Source: Lewinellaceae bacterium | GTDB lineage: Bacteria; Bacteroidota; Bacteroidia; Chitinophagales; Saprospiraceae | NCBI GenBank assembly: GCA_020636005.1 | Contig: JACJYR010000005.1 | Span: 1-64,000 of the forward strand | DNA: 64,000 bases | Reading direction: 5' to 3' | Part shown: piece after piece, positions 54,375 through 64,000 of the stretch | Numbering within the stretch: position 1 is the stretch's first letter | Layout: the number at the start of each line of letters is the position of its first letter | Made by a program: the position numbers and the translations under genes | The notes under the pieces: generated by a model | Database searches by the model: none | Seen by the model: the letters and a program-made list of their open reading frames with translations, nothing else | Told to the model about the DNA's origin: nothing

Positions 54375-54434
54375 GATAAGTAAATTCACTTATTTAATCA
54401 TAGTGCCGAGCTGCCCACGGGCGGCTCTTTTTTT
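54375..54434 (+). terminator. second hairpin/T-tract element of similar layout
   Basis: GAGCTGCCC (54407-54415) pairs with GGGCGGCTC (54418-54426) with one G-U pair and a tight loop, followed by eight T. As in the preceding terminator, a dyad (ATAAGT / ACTTAT, 54375-54392) and TCATAGTG (54397-54404) come first. No gene lies between the two, so this one has no obvious gene to terminate. Confidence 0.6.
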
Positions 54435-55494
54435 TGCAAACCCATGTTGACAGTTGTACCCAAGATGTAAACATCAGGCATAGTCCTGCACATTTTTACA
54501 CCTTTTTGTACTTTATGACACCAATTATGTTGTATAAAACCACCCGTTGCTGAATAGCTACAATCCAGCAAATTGGGAAAGGTTGTTGAAACTGTGTGGT
54601 CATCTCAGGCATCCTACTGTATCCCCCCTTTTACAATAATTTTCCCGACATATTTTTAATTGACAAAGACGGCATTTGCCTTAAAAATATATTGTGTTTG
54701 TTATGTACTCATCTGTTATGAATGGTCCGGAAAGCCACTGCTTTCCGGCCAACTCTTTTGAACAGGCAAACGCAACGGCAAATCCAAACTTCCCCCCGGT
54801 TTTAGCATCAGCAACTTTAAATGCTGCCCCTCCACAGCTGACCTCAATTACTGGTAAACATTCGGGCAAGCCCCTAATTTAAACAAATATCAAATTCTGA
54901 AAGGCTGAAACTATGGTTTCACTTTCACTTGGGGATGAAAATTCCTTGAGCAAATCAATTTTTAATGATGAGACAAACGGGCACAAGAACTACAATCACC
55001 ATCCTAACTACTACACCAATCTTTGGCCTCCTGCAGCTTATCAGGGCGGGTGTGCCTATCTTTTTGCAAGGAAAAGAAAACAGCAAAAGTTTTGGTTCAG
55101 AAAAAATGGAACAACTCCACACCGTTGTTTCTGAGAAAATTGACAAAACAACTTTTATTGAAGGAAACATGGACGAGGAGCATTTCTTCGCCGCTCCGCA
55201 AAACTCCCATTCAGCACCCCCCCCCCAGCCAGGCCAGCCACCCACTAAATTCAAAATACCAAATTTTCATGTCAGCAAAACGCTTTTGCATGCCCCTTTC
55301 GGGCATCAATGTGGATAGCGGAGTGTATGCGTAGAATAAGGTCATTTAAACCCTATTGCAGGTTCTCCCCCTTCAGCTTCCCCCCATATAAAGTACAAAT
55401 AATCCAAATCCCAATTAGTTTTCTTTCCACTTGGTAAGGCAACGGTCTATTTCATTTAATTAAAAATAAGTCTGCAAGGACAAACACAAAAACT
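54435..55494. other. 1.06-kb intergenic region without a convincing gene
   Basis: Short frames overlap on both strands: 54694-54882 (+) against 54681-54869 (-), and 54965-55318 (+) against 54955-55254 (-). None shows a recognisable domain. The plus-strand frame at 54965 has a possible hydrophobic segment near its start and a run of nine C near 55217-55225, across which a second frame (55023-55334) is also open. I leave them uncalled. The last 100 bases, AT rich, precede the SprB-repeat gene at 55495. Confidence 0.5.
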
Positions 55495-57852
55495 ATGATG
55501 TCAACCTTTACCACATCCATGATTCATCCAAAACGAAGGGGCAAGGAATTTTGCCTTGCCCTCATCTTGTTAGTAATTTCATCATCTTCCATATTCAGCC
55601 AGCCAGAGACCATGGCCTCTGGCTCCTTCATCGTCAACATGGGCATTAGCCCGCAGACGACCGCCAATGCCCTCAAACCCTACGGCTTGGTTTATGACCT
55701 GACCAAAAACTACCAGGTTCCTGTCAAATGGTCCATCGAGCCCAGCAAGGCCAAGGACGGCGCTGACTTCATATATAGTGGTGTAACCTTCCGGGGCGGC
55801 ACCTTCATCATCCCGGCGGAGTTCCGCACGGCTGCCGTCAACGCCCGCATCACCTATTGGCAGGGGCAGGGAGTTCAGGGCGTCACGACGACTTCCGCTG
55901 TCACCGTGCCAGTCTATGCCACCATCCGCACGGCGGTGCGCTGGACGCTGGATAGCAAAAATGGCAAAATCGCCCAGGACTTCTTCACCTTGGCGGGCAT
56001 ACCGTCCACTGCCTACGACTGGAAAGACCCCCAAGCCCTCAATAGTTGCAACGACATCTTCGCTATGCCCCACGCCGAGCCGCAAGCCAGCACCCACGGC
56101 AACCTTGTCACCTGGAACAACAACTATAAAGGCACCATCTGGGTCGGCTGCAAGGCGGGCAGCGAGACGGAGAACAACGTCGGCAATTTCCTCTCGTCCA
56201 CTGGCTGCGTACCTTCCGATGACCACGGCGACCTCTCTGGCGGCGCTTCCTACGCCTTCCCTGCCGACCTCGTCATGCAGTTCCTCGGCACGACCCTGCA
56301 CACGGTCCAAACAAGCGGCGCAGAGCAGATTTATTACCCAGCCACCACCTGGCGCCCCACCACCCGTGTGGGCATTTTTCAATCAAGTCCAGCAAACCCC
56401 GTCAACCAACAGCGGGCGCTGCTTGCCTATGGGCGGGGATTTGGCGACCCCAACCGGGGCTGGGTCTGCATGACCGCCAGCCACGACATCGCCAAATCGA
56501 ACGGCCCGGACAACGTGGCTGCCATCCGCACTTTTTTCAATTTCTCGCTGCTGGCTGCCATTGACCGCACCATAGCGCCATCGTTGGGGGCAGTGCCACA
56601 GATTATCCCGGCCAACACGGGAACTTCTTTGACCTTCACCCTCTCGCCTTCGGGTGGCAGCTTCACACAGCAATGGACATCCAGCTGCGGAGGCACTTTT
56701 TCACCCAACGCCACTGCCAGCACCGTTACCTACACACCGCCTGCGGGTGCTACTTCCTGTATCATCACGGTAAAAATCACCGACGCATGCGGCAGGGAAT
56801 ACTACGACTCCAAATCGGTGGGGATTGGCTGTACGCTCACCGCCACCCGGACGGTAACGCCCGTCACCTGCAACGGCGGCTCCAACGGCAGCATCGGCAT
56901 GGCCATCAGCGGGGGTGCTGCGCCCTACTCCTGGAACTGGTCGAGGGTCAGCCCCGCAGGCACTGGCAGCGGCAGCGGCACGACCATCAGCGGCTTGCAG
57001 GCAGGCACCTACAACGTTACGGTGACTTCGCCGGAGGGCTGTTCTGCCCAATTTTCAAGTTCGGTCAGCCAGCCAAATGTTCTCACGGCAACGCCCACCG
57101 CCACCAATATCAACTGTTTGGGGCAAACGGGGGGTATCAGCCTTGCGGTCAACGGCGGCACAACACCTTATAGTTATCAATGGGCAGACCTGCCCGGCAA
57201 CCCCGACCCGAAAGACCGGACGGGCATCGCCGCAGGTGCCTACTCCGTGACGGTCTCCGATGCCAATGGCTGCACGACCAACGCCGCATCGTCCGTCACT
57301 GCGCCTGCATCGGTGGTGTCCGTTGCCTTGGCGGGCAAGACCGACGCCACCTGCAATGCCAGCAACGGCGCACTCAACATCACAGCCTCCGGCGGAACGC
57401 CCGGCTACTCTTACGCATGGAACGGCGGCATCACCACAGAAGACCGCACAGGATTGGCAGCGGGCACTTACATCGTAACCGTGACGGACGCCAACGGCTG
57501 CACCGCCAGCCGCACCGACGCTATTGTGAACGTGTCCACCATGACGGTTTCCATCACAAAAACAAACCCAACCTGCCCGCCCAGTTCGAGCGCCCCTTTC
57601 AACAGCAACGGCGCCATACAGGTAACAGTGACGGGAGGCATGGCCCCCTACAATATCAGTTGGACGGGAACATCGTCGGGCAACCCAGCTGGCAACGAGA
57701 TTGCCGCACCGAGTGGCAGCTACACCCTTTCGAACCTGATTGCAGGCACTTACAACCTGACGGTGACGGATGGCAACGGCTGCACCTCTGCTGTATCGGC
57801 GACGCTGGTCAACCTTTCAACCCCACCCAATGCCCCGACGGGCATCAATTGA
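55495..57852 (+). CDS. secreted SprB-repeat protein with unrecognised N-terminal domain
   Basis: This 785-residue protein has a signal peptide preceded by a basic stretch (HPKRRGKEF, then LALILLVISSSSIF). Residues about 40-370 form a single large domain I do not recognise firmly; alternating strands and the segments IFAMPHAEP and TIWVGCKAGSE are conserved-looking. An Ig-like module (370-445) follows, then four or five SprB-type repeats of 70-85 residues with CNGGSNGSIGMAISGG, APYSWNW and GTYNVTVT patterns. It ends at PPNAPTGIN without a type A or type B sorting domain. A next gene with its own membrane segment begins 74 bases later, with a hairpin between. Either it is secreted by another signal, or it has lost its C-terminal part. 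The SprB-repeat call is secure. Confidence 0.85.
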   Translation: MMSTFTTSMIHPKRRGKEFCLALILLVISSSSIFSQPETMASGSFIVNMGISPQTTANALKPYGLVYDLTKNYQVPVKWSIEPSKAKDGADFIYSGVTFRGGTFIIPAEFRTAAVNARITYWQGQGVQGVTTTSAVTVPVYATIRTAVRWTLDSKNGKIAQDFFTLAGIPSTAYDWKDPQALNSCNDIFAMPHAEPQASTHGNLVTWNNNYKGTIWVGCKAGSETENNVGNFLSSTGCVPSDDHGDLSGGASYAFPADLVMQFLGTTLHTVQTSGAEQIYYPATTWRPTTRVGIFQSSPANPVNQQRALLAYGRGFGDPNRGWVCMTASHDIAKSNGPDNVAAIRTFFNFSLLAAIDRTIAPSLGAVPQIIPANTGTSLTFTLSPSGGSFTQQWTSSCGGTFSPNATASTVTYTPPAGATSCIITVKITDACGREYYDSKSVGIGCTLTATRTVTPVTCNGGSNGSIGMAISGGAAPYSWNWSRVSPAGTGSGSGTTISGLQAGTYNVTVTSPEGCSAQFSSSVSQPNVLTATPTATNINCLGQTGGISLAVNGGTTPYSYQWADLPGNPDPKDRTGIAAGAYSVTVSDANGCTTNAASSVTAPASVVSVALAGKTDATCNASNGALNITASGGTPGYSYAWNGGITTEDRTGLAAGTYIVTVTDANGCTASRTDAIVNVSTMTVSITKTNPTCPPSSSAPFNSNGAIQVTVTGGMAPYNISWTGTSSGNPAGNEIAAPSGSYTLSNLIAGTYNLTVTDGNGCTSAVSATLVNLSTPPNAPTGIN

Positions 57853-57865
57853 TATTCCTCTCATG

Positions 57866-57908
57866 CCGGGTGGTGGCTTGCCTGAAGGGAAAACAGGCCA
57901 CAACCCGG
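57866..57908 (+). promoter_or_regulatory. strong hairpin between the two SprB-repeat genes
   Basis: CCGGGTGGTGGC (57866-57877) and GCCACAACCCGG (57897-57908) pair with one mismatch, and an inner CCT/AGG extends the stem. No T tract follows, so it is more like an intercistronic mRNA structure than a terminator. It ends 18 bases before the next start codon. Confidence 0.5.
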
Positions 57909-57926
57909 ATTTCAAAGCATTGCACT

Positions 57927-60900
57927 ATGACAACATACTTTAAACACAATAAAATGATGAGCGGGAGCCATTCCGAATTGGACAAAAAAACGCCTGTAAC
58001 GCAGGAGCAGCAGTCCTCCTTAGAGCAGGTTCAAACTAACGAAAACTACTCGTCAGGTGAACAAGATTCAAATGGTAATCCAGGTGTTTCTGTTTTTATA
58101 TTGCCTTATTTTGGAGGCATCACCTTTTGGCGGGGCTCATTTTTTTGCTGGCTGTTACTGCTCGGCAGCGCAACATCCATAGTTGCTCAAACAACGACGA
58201 CCATCACTTCCACCAAAGCCACTACCAACTATAAAGGGCAAACTACCCGAAATTATGGTAACGACATAAATGCTTGTCTTGAGTCATATCCCAACTATAA
58301 CTGTAATAGCTTCATTGAATTCGATTTATCCAGTATTCCATCTGGTGTTACGATAACAAATGCCACTTTGAGATTGGTAAATTCAGATGCGGCATCTTGT
58401 GATAATTCAATTGCCAGTGGCTCATCCTTCTCGGTTTTGGTCCGGAGAGTAACCAGATATTGGGAGGAGGGTACAACCTGCAATGCCAACCAGTCGGGAA
58501 GCCTGACCTGGGTTAGCGCAGGGCCCACCAACTGGACGACCGCAGGGGGAGATTTTGACGCCACGGATTATGGGTCTTTTACGGGAGGGGCACCTGATGC
58601 AGAAGGGGTTGTTTATACGATTGGTGTAACCACTTTGGTCAATTATTGGTACAATGGCACCTATCCCAACTATGGTTTTGGCTTGGTTGCGCCCAACGGA
58701 GGAAACAATTGGTTTCAAATCTATACAGACGACGCCGCCAATGCCGACAACCGCCCGCAGTTACTGGTCACCTACACCGCCTTGCCCATATTGTCCACCG
58801 TCATCACCAATACCGCCTGCGGCAGCTCCAACGGCGCCATCAACCTGACGGTGACAGGTGGCACAGCGCCCTACACCTACAACTGGGGTGGCGGTGTCAC
58901 CACCGAAGACCGCACGGGGCTGGCGGCAGGAACCTACACCGTGACCGTCACGGACAACATTGGCGGTATAGCTACGGCCTCCGTTTCGGTCGGCGCTACC
59001 CCGACCATCACCAACGGCATGAATGCCACCGACCTGCTGGGGCAGTACACCACCACGGCAGGTTTTACCAACAACTACACGCAGGCAACTGCCAACAACA
59101 ACAATGGTTCGGTGTATGCATTAGGCTTTTCGACTCCTCGCAAGGTACTCATTGATGTAGTCGACCATCGGATGTTTGTAGCCGATTTTACTAATAATCG
59201 GGTAGTGGTCTATAACTTAAATGCCAGCAATGTTCTGGTGGATAAAACCCCGGATTTTGTATTAGGTCAATCCAGCTTTACGACATCTACGGCCGCTACG
59301 ACTCAGGCCGGATTGAACGGCCCGAATGACCTGGCCTATGATGGCCAAAATAAAAGGCTGTTTGTAATCGAAACAAACAATAATCGGGTAACCGTTTTTG
59401 ATGTGGCTACCATCACCAATGGTGAAGCTGCTATAAACGTATTGGGGCAAGCCAACTTCACCACCAATACGTCCGCCACAACCCAGGCAGGGTTAAATTT
59501 CCCCACTGGAATCGCTTATGATGCTGCGAACCAAAGGCTATTCGTCGCCGACCAAAGCAATAATCGGGTAACCGTTTTTGATGTGGCTACCATCACCAAT
59601 GGTGAGGCTGCTATAAACGTATTGGGACAAGCCAACTTCACCACCAATACCGCCGCTACAACCCAGGCAAGGTTAAATATACCTAACACACTGGCTTATG
59701 ACCCAACAAATCAAAGGCTATTCGTATCCGATTATTCTAATAATCGGGTACTTGTATTTGATGTAGCCAGCATCACAAATGGCGAAACTGCAATCAATGT
59801 ATTGGGGCAAGCTAACTTTACAACGGGTTCTGCTGCGACAACACAATCCAGAATGAGTAATCCTTTTGGTGTAGCCTATGCGAACGATGTTCTCTTTGTT
59901 GCGGATGCCACTAATAACAGGATTCTGACTTTTGATGTTACGGCCATTACAGACGGCGAACCTGCAATCAATGTATTGGGGCAATCTAACTTTACAACGG
60001 GTACTGCTGCGACAACGCAGGCCGGGTTGAGTGGCCCTCGTCGGCCGGATTATGATGTTACTACTGGACGACTTTATGTGCCCGATGCAACCAACAACCG
60101 GGTTGTGATTTTTAATCTTGCTTGCCCCTTATCTGCCACTGGAACCGTCACCAATGCCACCTGCGGTAGCAACGGAGCGATAGACATCACCGCTTCGGGC
60201 GGCAACTCGCCCTACACCTACAACTGGGGCGGCGGCATCACTACCGAAGACCGCACGGGGTTGACAGCTGGGGCTTATACGGTGACGGTGACGGATGCTT
60301 ACGGCAATACGGCGACGACGAGCGCCACCATTACCCAACTCTCTACGCCAATAGTCATTACACCCACCGTCACCCAGCCTACTTGTTTCGCAGGGGGTAG
60401 CATTTCACTCAGCGTGTCGGGGGGCAACTCGCCCTACACCTACGACTGGGCGGACATCAGCGGCATGAGCAACCCTCAAAACCGGGTCGGCTTGGCGGCA
60501 GGCACTTACACCATGACCGTCACCGCTGCCAACGGCTGTACCGTCGCCTCTGGCAATTTGGTATTGAATACCGCAAGCGGCTGCATGGGTACACTGGTCT
60601 GCCGCAGCGAAACCGCACGGGTGTTCTCCGTTGACCCCGACCCCACCGTCGTCACCTACACCTGGACGGTGCCGGCCGGGGCGGTCATCACCGCCGGGCA
60701 GGGCACGCCCTCCATCACCGTCAACTTCACGGGCACTGCGCCCGGTGCGTACACGGTCTGTGTCACCGCCCAAAACGACTGCGGCACCTCCAGCCAAACT
60801 TGTCAAAATATTGATGTGAACAGCGCTACGGCAACCGCCACCGCCAACCCCGTCTGCACGGGCGGCAACCTCTCGCTGTTCGCCAGCGGCGGCGGCACCT

Positions 60901-63900
60901 ACTCCTGGTCGGGGCCCAGCGGCTTCACGTCGAGCAGCCAAAACCCTGTGCGCTACGGGGCGGTGGCCGCCCATGCGGGAACCTACACCGTCACCGTCAC
61001 CACGAGTGCGGGCTGCACAGCCACGGCGAGCGTCGTGGTAGCCATCAAAACACCGCCCTCGCTCGCCACCGCTGCCACGAATGCGGCTTGCGGCAGCTCC
61101 AACGGCGCCATCAACCTGACCGTGAGCGGCGGCACGTCGCCTTTTAGTTATTTATGGTCAAACAGCAGCGCCACCGAGGACATCAGCGGCGTGGCGGCTG
61201 GCAGCTACCTGGTCACCGTCACCGACAACAACGGGTGCAGCGCCACCACCACCAGTTCAGTCGGGAACACGGGCGGTCCGAGCGTTTCCGCCACCCCGGT
61301 TGTCGTCACCTGCAACGGTGGCAGCAACGGCAGCGTCGGCATCAGCGTCTCCGGCGGCACATCGCCTTATACTTATTTGTGGTCAAACGGGACAACCACG
61401 CAGAACGTCAGCGGTTTGACGGCAGGCACTTACGCTGTCATCGTCACCGATGCAACTGGCTGTCAGGGCGTCACTTCTGCCACCGTCACCCAACCGAATG
61501 CCCTGCAACTGGACGCCACGCAGGTCAACATCGCCTGCAACGGCTCCGCAACGGGCAGCATCAGCCTGCTCGTCTCCGGCGGCACTTCACCATATAGCTA
61601 TTCGTGGTCAGGACCGACCGCCATCGGCAACACAGCTACCCCTACCAACCTGCTGGCTGGCACCTACAACGTGACCGTCACGGCAGCGGGCAGCTGCACC
61701 GCAACCCACTCGGTCGTTTTGACCCAGCCCGCTGCACTGACGGCTTCGGCTTCGCCAACGGCGGTTTCCTGCAACGGCGGGGCAAACGGCAACGTCAACC
61801 TTACGGCACCGGGCGGCACTGCGCCGTACACTTATGCCTGGTCGAGGTCGGGCGGCGGCTTCTCTGCCACCACGCAGGACATCACCAGCCTGACTGCCGG
61901 GACTTACACTGTGACCGTCACCGACGCCAGAAGCTGCACCACGACTGCCTCGGCGGTGGTCAGCCAACCTGCTGCCATCACATTTACCAATACCAAAGTG
62001 GACGTGGCTTGCAACGGCGCTTCGACGGGTTCCATCAACCTGACGCCCGCTGGGGGCACACCCGCTTATACTTTTTTATGGTCAAACGGCGCAACCACGG
62101 AAGACATCGCATCGCTGGCGGCTGGCACCTACACCGTCACCGCCACCGACACGAGGGGCTGCACGGGTTCGACCAGCATCACCATTACCCAAGCCACCGC
62201 ACTGGCAATTTCGGTCAGCAAAACCGACGTGACCTGCAACGGCGCAAGCACGGGCAGCATCAACCTGACCGTGAACGGCGGCACCTCGCCCTATACCTAC
62301 AACTGGGGCGGCGGCGTCACCAGCCAAAACCGCACGAACCTCGCTGCGGGCAACTATACCGTCACCGTCACCGGGACGGGCGGTTGCACCGCCACGGCGT
62401 TGGTAAGCATTGCTCAAAATACCATCATCACCATTGCCGGAACGGCCACTAATGCCACCTGCAATGGCAGCAGCACGGGCGCCATCACCCTCAATGTGAA
62501 CGGCGGCGCTGGCGGCTACACCTACGCCTGGAGCGGCGCAGGTGCTGGCACCAACCCCCGCACGGGCTTGGCGGCTGGGTCGTACACCGTGACCGTCACC
62601 GATGTCAGCCTTTGTACCAGAACCGCCAATTTCACCGTGACGCAGCCCACCGCCCTGAGCGCCAGCGGAGTGACCACGGTGGTCACTTGCAACGGCGGCA
62701 GCAACGGCTCGGTGAACCTGACCGTGAGCGGCGGCACTTCGCCATACACCTTCGCCTGGTCGAGTGGCGCTGCCACGGAAGACGTGAGCGGCTTGGCAGT
62801 AGGCAGCTACACGGTGACGGTGACGGATTTCAACCGATGCACTGTCACGCAGAATTTCACCATCAACCAACCAGCCTTGCTCACTGTGAGCGGCATGGTG
62901 ACGCCCAATTGCCCAGCCTCGTCCAATGGCTCGGTGTCATTGACCGTGAGCGGCGGCACTGCGCCATTTACCTACGCCTGGAGCGGCGCAGGTGTTGGCA
63001 CCAGCACCCGCACTGGCTTGGCGGCTGGCACATACAACGTGACCGTCACCGACAACAGCGGCTGCACGGCTACGAATTCATTTACGCTCGACCCGCTCTC
63101 GCTCAGTGTGACAGGCTTCGGAAAGACCTGCACCGCACAGGATGGGCAGGCTTATGCCACCGTTTCGGGAGGCTTGGAGCCTTACACATTTGCTTGGAGC
63201 AATGGGGCGACGACGGAATATATTCAGGGTTTAAACATAGGCACATACACTGTGACCGTGACCGCCGGGGCTTGCAGCCTCACGGGGCAGTACACCGTCG
63301 GCCAGCCTGCGAGCTGCCTGCCACCCGTGGCGAAGGACGACCATTATACGACCAAAGCGAACACCCCTATTTCTGGCACCGTAATGCCAAATGACCCTTT
63401 CGACCCAGGCTTCGATAGTGACCCGGTTTACCCACCGGATACTTTGATATTTGAAAACCTGGAAGTGCTGAAAGATACGATTGGCACGATTGACTGGAAC
63501 GAGGACGGGAGTTTCACCTACACACCTGCCCTCAATTTTACAGGTTCTTTTTCAATAGATTATGAAATCTGTAACCCCCTGGGGCTTTGCGCACAGGCCA
63601 CACTTTACATGGACGTGCCGCTCACACCTATCCTTGCTGTTGATGACAACGGAGGCCCCGTAATGGGGTTGCCCGGTGCTACGGCTGTACTTGATGTCTT
63701 CCACAATGACTTACTGGACGGCTCACCTGTTGGGCCTTTGGATGTTGTTTTGACGGAAATAATCCCTGATCCGACAAGTGTGCTGACCCTGAACCCCGAT
63801 GGAACGGTTGACGTAGCTCCCAATAGCGCAACAAGCATCTACTATTTGACCTACGAAATTTGCGAAGCAATCAACCTCACCAATTGTGATACAGCCCTGG

Positions 63901-64000
63901 TGACAGTAAACGTCATCAACCTTGAGGACTGTACCAACGGCCTTGACGAGGACGGTGACGGCCTGGTGGACTGCGAAGACCCCGACTGCCAGGGCACCAC
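57927..64000 (+). CDS. giant SprB-repeat surface protein with DNRLRE-like domain and NHL-like propeller (3' end outside window)
   Basis: The frame is open from ATG 57927 to the window end, about 2024 codons. About 65 polar residues (many Ser, Gln, Asn) precede a hydrophobic segment (FFCWLLLLGSATSIVAQ), an unusually late signal sequence. Then come a DNRLRE-like domain (about 88-282, FIEFDLSSIPSGVTITNATL), one SprB repeat and a six-blade NHL-like propeller (398-731, with repeated NNRVTVFDVATI and NVLGQANFTT). A PKD-like module and about a dozen SprB repeats occupy 735-1795, for example CNGGSNGSVNLTVSGG followed by SPYTFAWS. Cadherin-like modules follow (from 1799, VAKDDHYTTKANTPISGTV), and an Asp-rich NGLDEDGDGLVDCEDPDC segment at the edge. 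A type B sorting domain would be expected beyond the window. The gene probably follows the 785-residue gene in one transcript. Confidence 0.92.
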   Translation, partial: MTTYFKHNKMMSGSHSELDKKTPVTQEQQSSLEQVQTNENYSSGEQDSNGNPGVSVFILPYFGGITFWRGSFFCWLLLLGSATSIVAQTTTTITSTKATTNYKGQTTRNYGNDINACLESYPNYNCNSFIEFDLSSIPSGVTITNATLRLVNSDAASCDNSIASGSSFSVLVRRVTRYWEEGTTCNANQSGSLTWVSAGPTNWTTAGGDFDATDYGSFTGGAPDAEGVVYTIGVTTLVNYWYNGTYPNYGFGLVAPNGGNNWFQIYTDDAANADNRPQLLVTYTALPILSTVITNTACGSSNGAINLTVTGGTAPYTYNWGGGVTTEDRTGLAAGTYTVTVTDNIGGIATASVSVGATPTITNGMNATDLLGQYTTTAGFTNNYTQATANNNNGSVYALGFSTPRKVLIDVVDHRMFVADFTNNRVVVYNLNASNVLVDKTPDFVLGQSSFTTSTAATTQAGLNGPNDLAYDGQNKRLFVIETNNNRVTVFDVATITNGEAAINVLGQANFTTNTSATTQAGLNFPTGIAYDAANQRLFVADQSNNRVTVFDVATITNGEAAINVLGQANFTTNTAATTQARLNIPNTLAYDPTNQRLFVSDYSNNRVLVFDVASITNGETAINVLGQANFTTGSAATTQSRMSNPFGVAYANDVLFVADATNNRILTFDVTAITDGEPAINVLGQSNFTTGTAATTQAGLSGPRRPDYDVTTGRLYVPDATNNRVVIFNLACPLSATGTVTNATCGSNGAIDITASGGNSPYTYNWGGGITTEDRTGLTAGAYTVTVTDAYGNTATTSATITQLSTPIVITPTVTQPTCFAGGSISLSVSGGNSPYTYDWADISGMSNPQNRVGLAAGTYTMTVTAANGCTVASGNLVLNTASGCMGTLVCRSETARVFSVDPDPTVVTYTWTVPAGAVITAGQGTPSITVNFTGTAPGAYTVCVTAQNDCGTSSQTCQNIDVNSATATATANPVCTGGNLSLFASGGGTYSWSGPSGFTSSSQNPVRYGAVAAHAGTYTVTVTTSAGCTATASVVVAIKTPPSLATAATNAACGSSNGAINLTVSGGTSPFSYLWSNSSATEDISGVAAGSYLVTVTDNNGCSATTTSSVGNTGGPSVSATPVVVTCNGGSNGSVGISVSGGTSPYTYLWSNGTTTQNVSGLTAGTYAVIVTDATGCQGVTSATVTQPNALQLDATQVNIACNGSATGSISLLVSGGTSPYSYSWSGPTAIGNTATPTNLLAGTYNVTVTAAGSCTATHSVVLTQPAALTASASPTAVSCNGGANGNVNLTAPGGTAPYTYAWSRSGGGFSATTQDITSLTAGTYTVTVTDARSCTTTASAVVSQPAAITFTNTKVDVACNGASTGSINLTPAGGTPAYTFLWSNGATTEDIASLAAGTYTVTATDTRGCTGSTSITITQATALAISVSKTDVTCNGASTGSINLTVNGGTSPYTYNWGGGVTSQNRTNLAAGNYTVTVTGTGGCTATALVSIAQNTIITIAGTATNATCNGSSTGAITLNVNGGAGGYTYAWSGAGAGTNPRTGLAAGSYTVTVTDVSLCTRTANFTVTQPTALSASGVTTVVTCNGGSNGSVNLTVSGGTSPYTFAWSSGAATEDVSGLAVGSYTVTVTDFNRCTVTQNFTINQPALLTVSGMVTPNCPASSNGSVSLTVSGGTAPFTYAWSGAGVGTSTRTGLAAGTYNVTVTDNSGCTATNSFTLDPLSLSVTGFGKTCTAQDGQAYATVSGGLEPYTFAWSNGATTEYIQGLNIGTYTVTVTAGACSLTGQYTVGQPASCLPPVAKDDHYTTKANTPISGTVMPNDPFDPGFDSDPVYPPDTLIFENLEVLKDTIGTIDWNEDGSFTYTPALNFTGSFSIDYEICNPLGLCAQATLYMDVPLTPILAVDDNGGPVMGLPGATAVLDVFHNDLLDGSPVGPLDVVLTEIIPDPTSVLTLNPDGTVDVAPNSATSIYYLTYEICEAINLTNCDTALVTVNVINLEDCTNGLDEDGDGLVDCEDPDCQGT
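59145..60115 (+). repeat. 180-bp-period repeats encoding the NHL-like propeller
   Basis: TAATCGGGTA occurs at 59381, 59561 and 59741 with matching context, an exact 180-base (60-codon) period. Less similar units lie before and after, giving six NNRV/NNRI-type blades in all. The two central units are almost identical over more than 80 bases. Confidence 0.85.

Noticed and set aside
54681..54882. Small overlapping frames of about 62 codons on both strands
   Set aside because: They are mutually exclusive, without domain, signal peptide or conserved-looking motif, so I could not choose one.

Overview
The window looks like a chromosomal segment of a gliding or surface-adhesive member of the Bacteroidota, most likely a Saprospiria-type lineage. 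The reasons are type IX secretion (T9SS) partners of the PorP/SprF and PD40-OmpA kind, very long adhesins with SprB, DUF11 and Ig-like repeats, type A and type B C-terminal sorting domains, TPR-fused LytS-type kinases with LytTR regulators, and almost no Shine-Dalgarno signals. The species cannot be named from the sequence alone.

Region 1 (1-3850) is a regulatory cassette on the + strand: the C-terminal LytTR half of a response regulator (cut by the window edge), a small peptide with a double-glycine leader, a terminator, a soluble TPR-LytS histidine kinase, then three copies of a short element. Each copy has a conserved 20-base box, a hairpin and a T tract. The stems covary and the loops are pyrimidine rich. 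Two copies have a 21-bp-period direct repeat upstream that resembles LytTR operators. The layout recalls Agr/RNAIII or Qrr circuits and is the strongest candidate here for an undescribed system.

Region 2 (3854-7743) holds pbpC (penicillin-binding protein 1C, minus strand) and a secreted beta-helix protein (plus strand). Region 3 (7780-39922, minus strand) reads in transcription order as a 2192-residue secreted DUF11/SdrD_B-like protein, a 7245-residue giant adhesin with a type B sorting domain, a PorP/SprF outer-membrane protein and a PD40-OmpA protein. This is a secretion-and-adhesion operon of the SprB/SprF type. Inside the giant gene a 1569-bp unit is repeated 2.26 times with near identity.

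Region 4 (40591-48924) has a fatty-acid-hydroxylase-type protein followed by genomic scar: the tail of a superfamily I helicase gene, a 3' fragment of tRNA-Pro(GGG) with its own terminator (an attachment-site half), a truncated tyrosine recombinase and a phage holin-like small protein. Then come a divergent LytTR regulator / TPR histidine kinase pair, two abutting gene remnants (an outer-membrane barrel tail and an adhesin piece), and a membrane-anchored barrel protein that may have lost its 5' end.

Region 5 (49411-64000, plus strand) holds three more secreted repeat proteins. The first is a 1550-residue protein with six Cys/Asp-rich calcium-type repeats and a type A sorting domain. The second is a 785-residue SprB-repeat protein with no visible sorting domain. 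The third runs off the right edge and carries a DNRLRE-like domain, a six-blade NHL-like propeller and about 13 SprB-type repeats. Overall the window is devoted to displaying large adhesins through T9SS, under several LytTR/TPR-kinase signalling modules.
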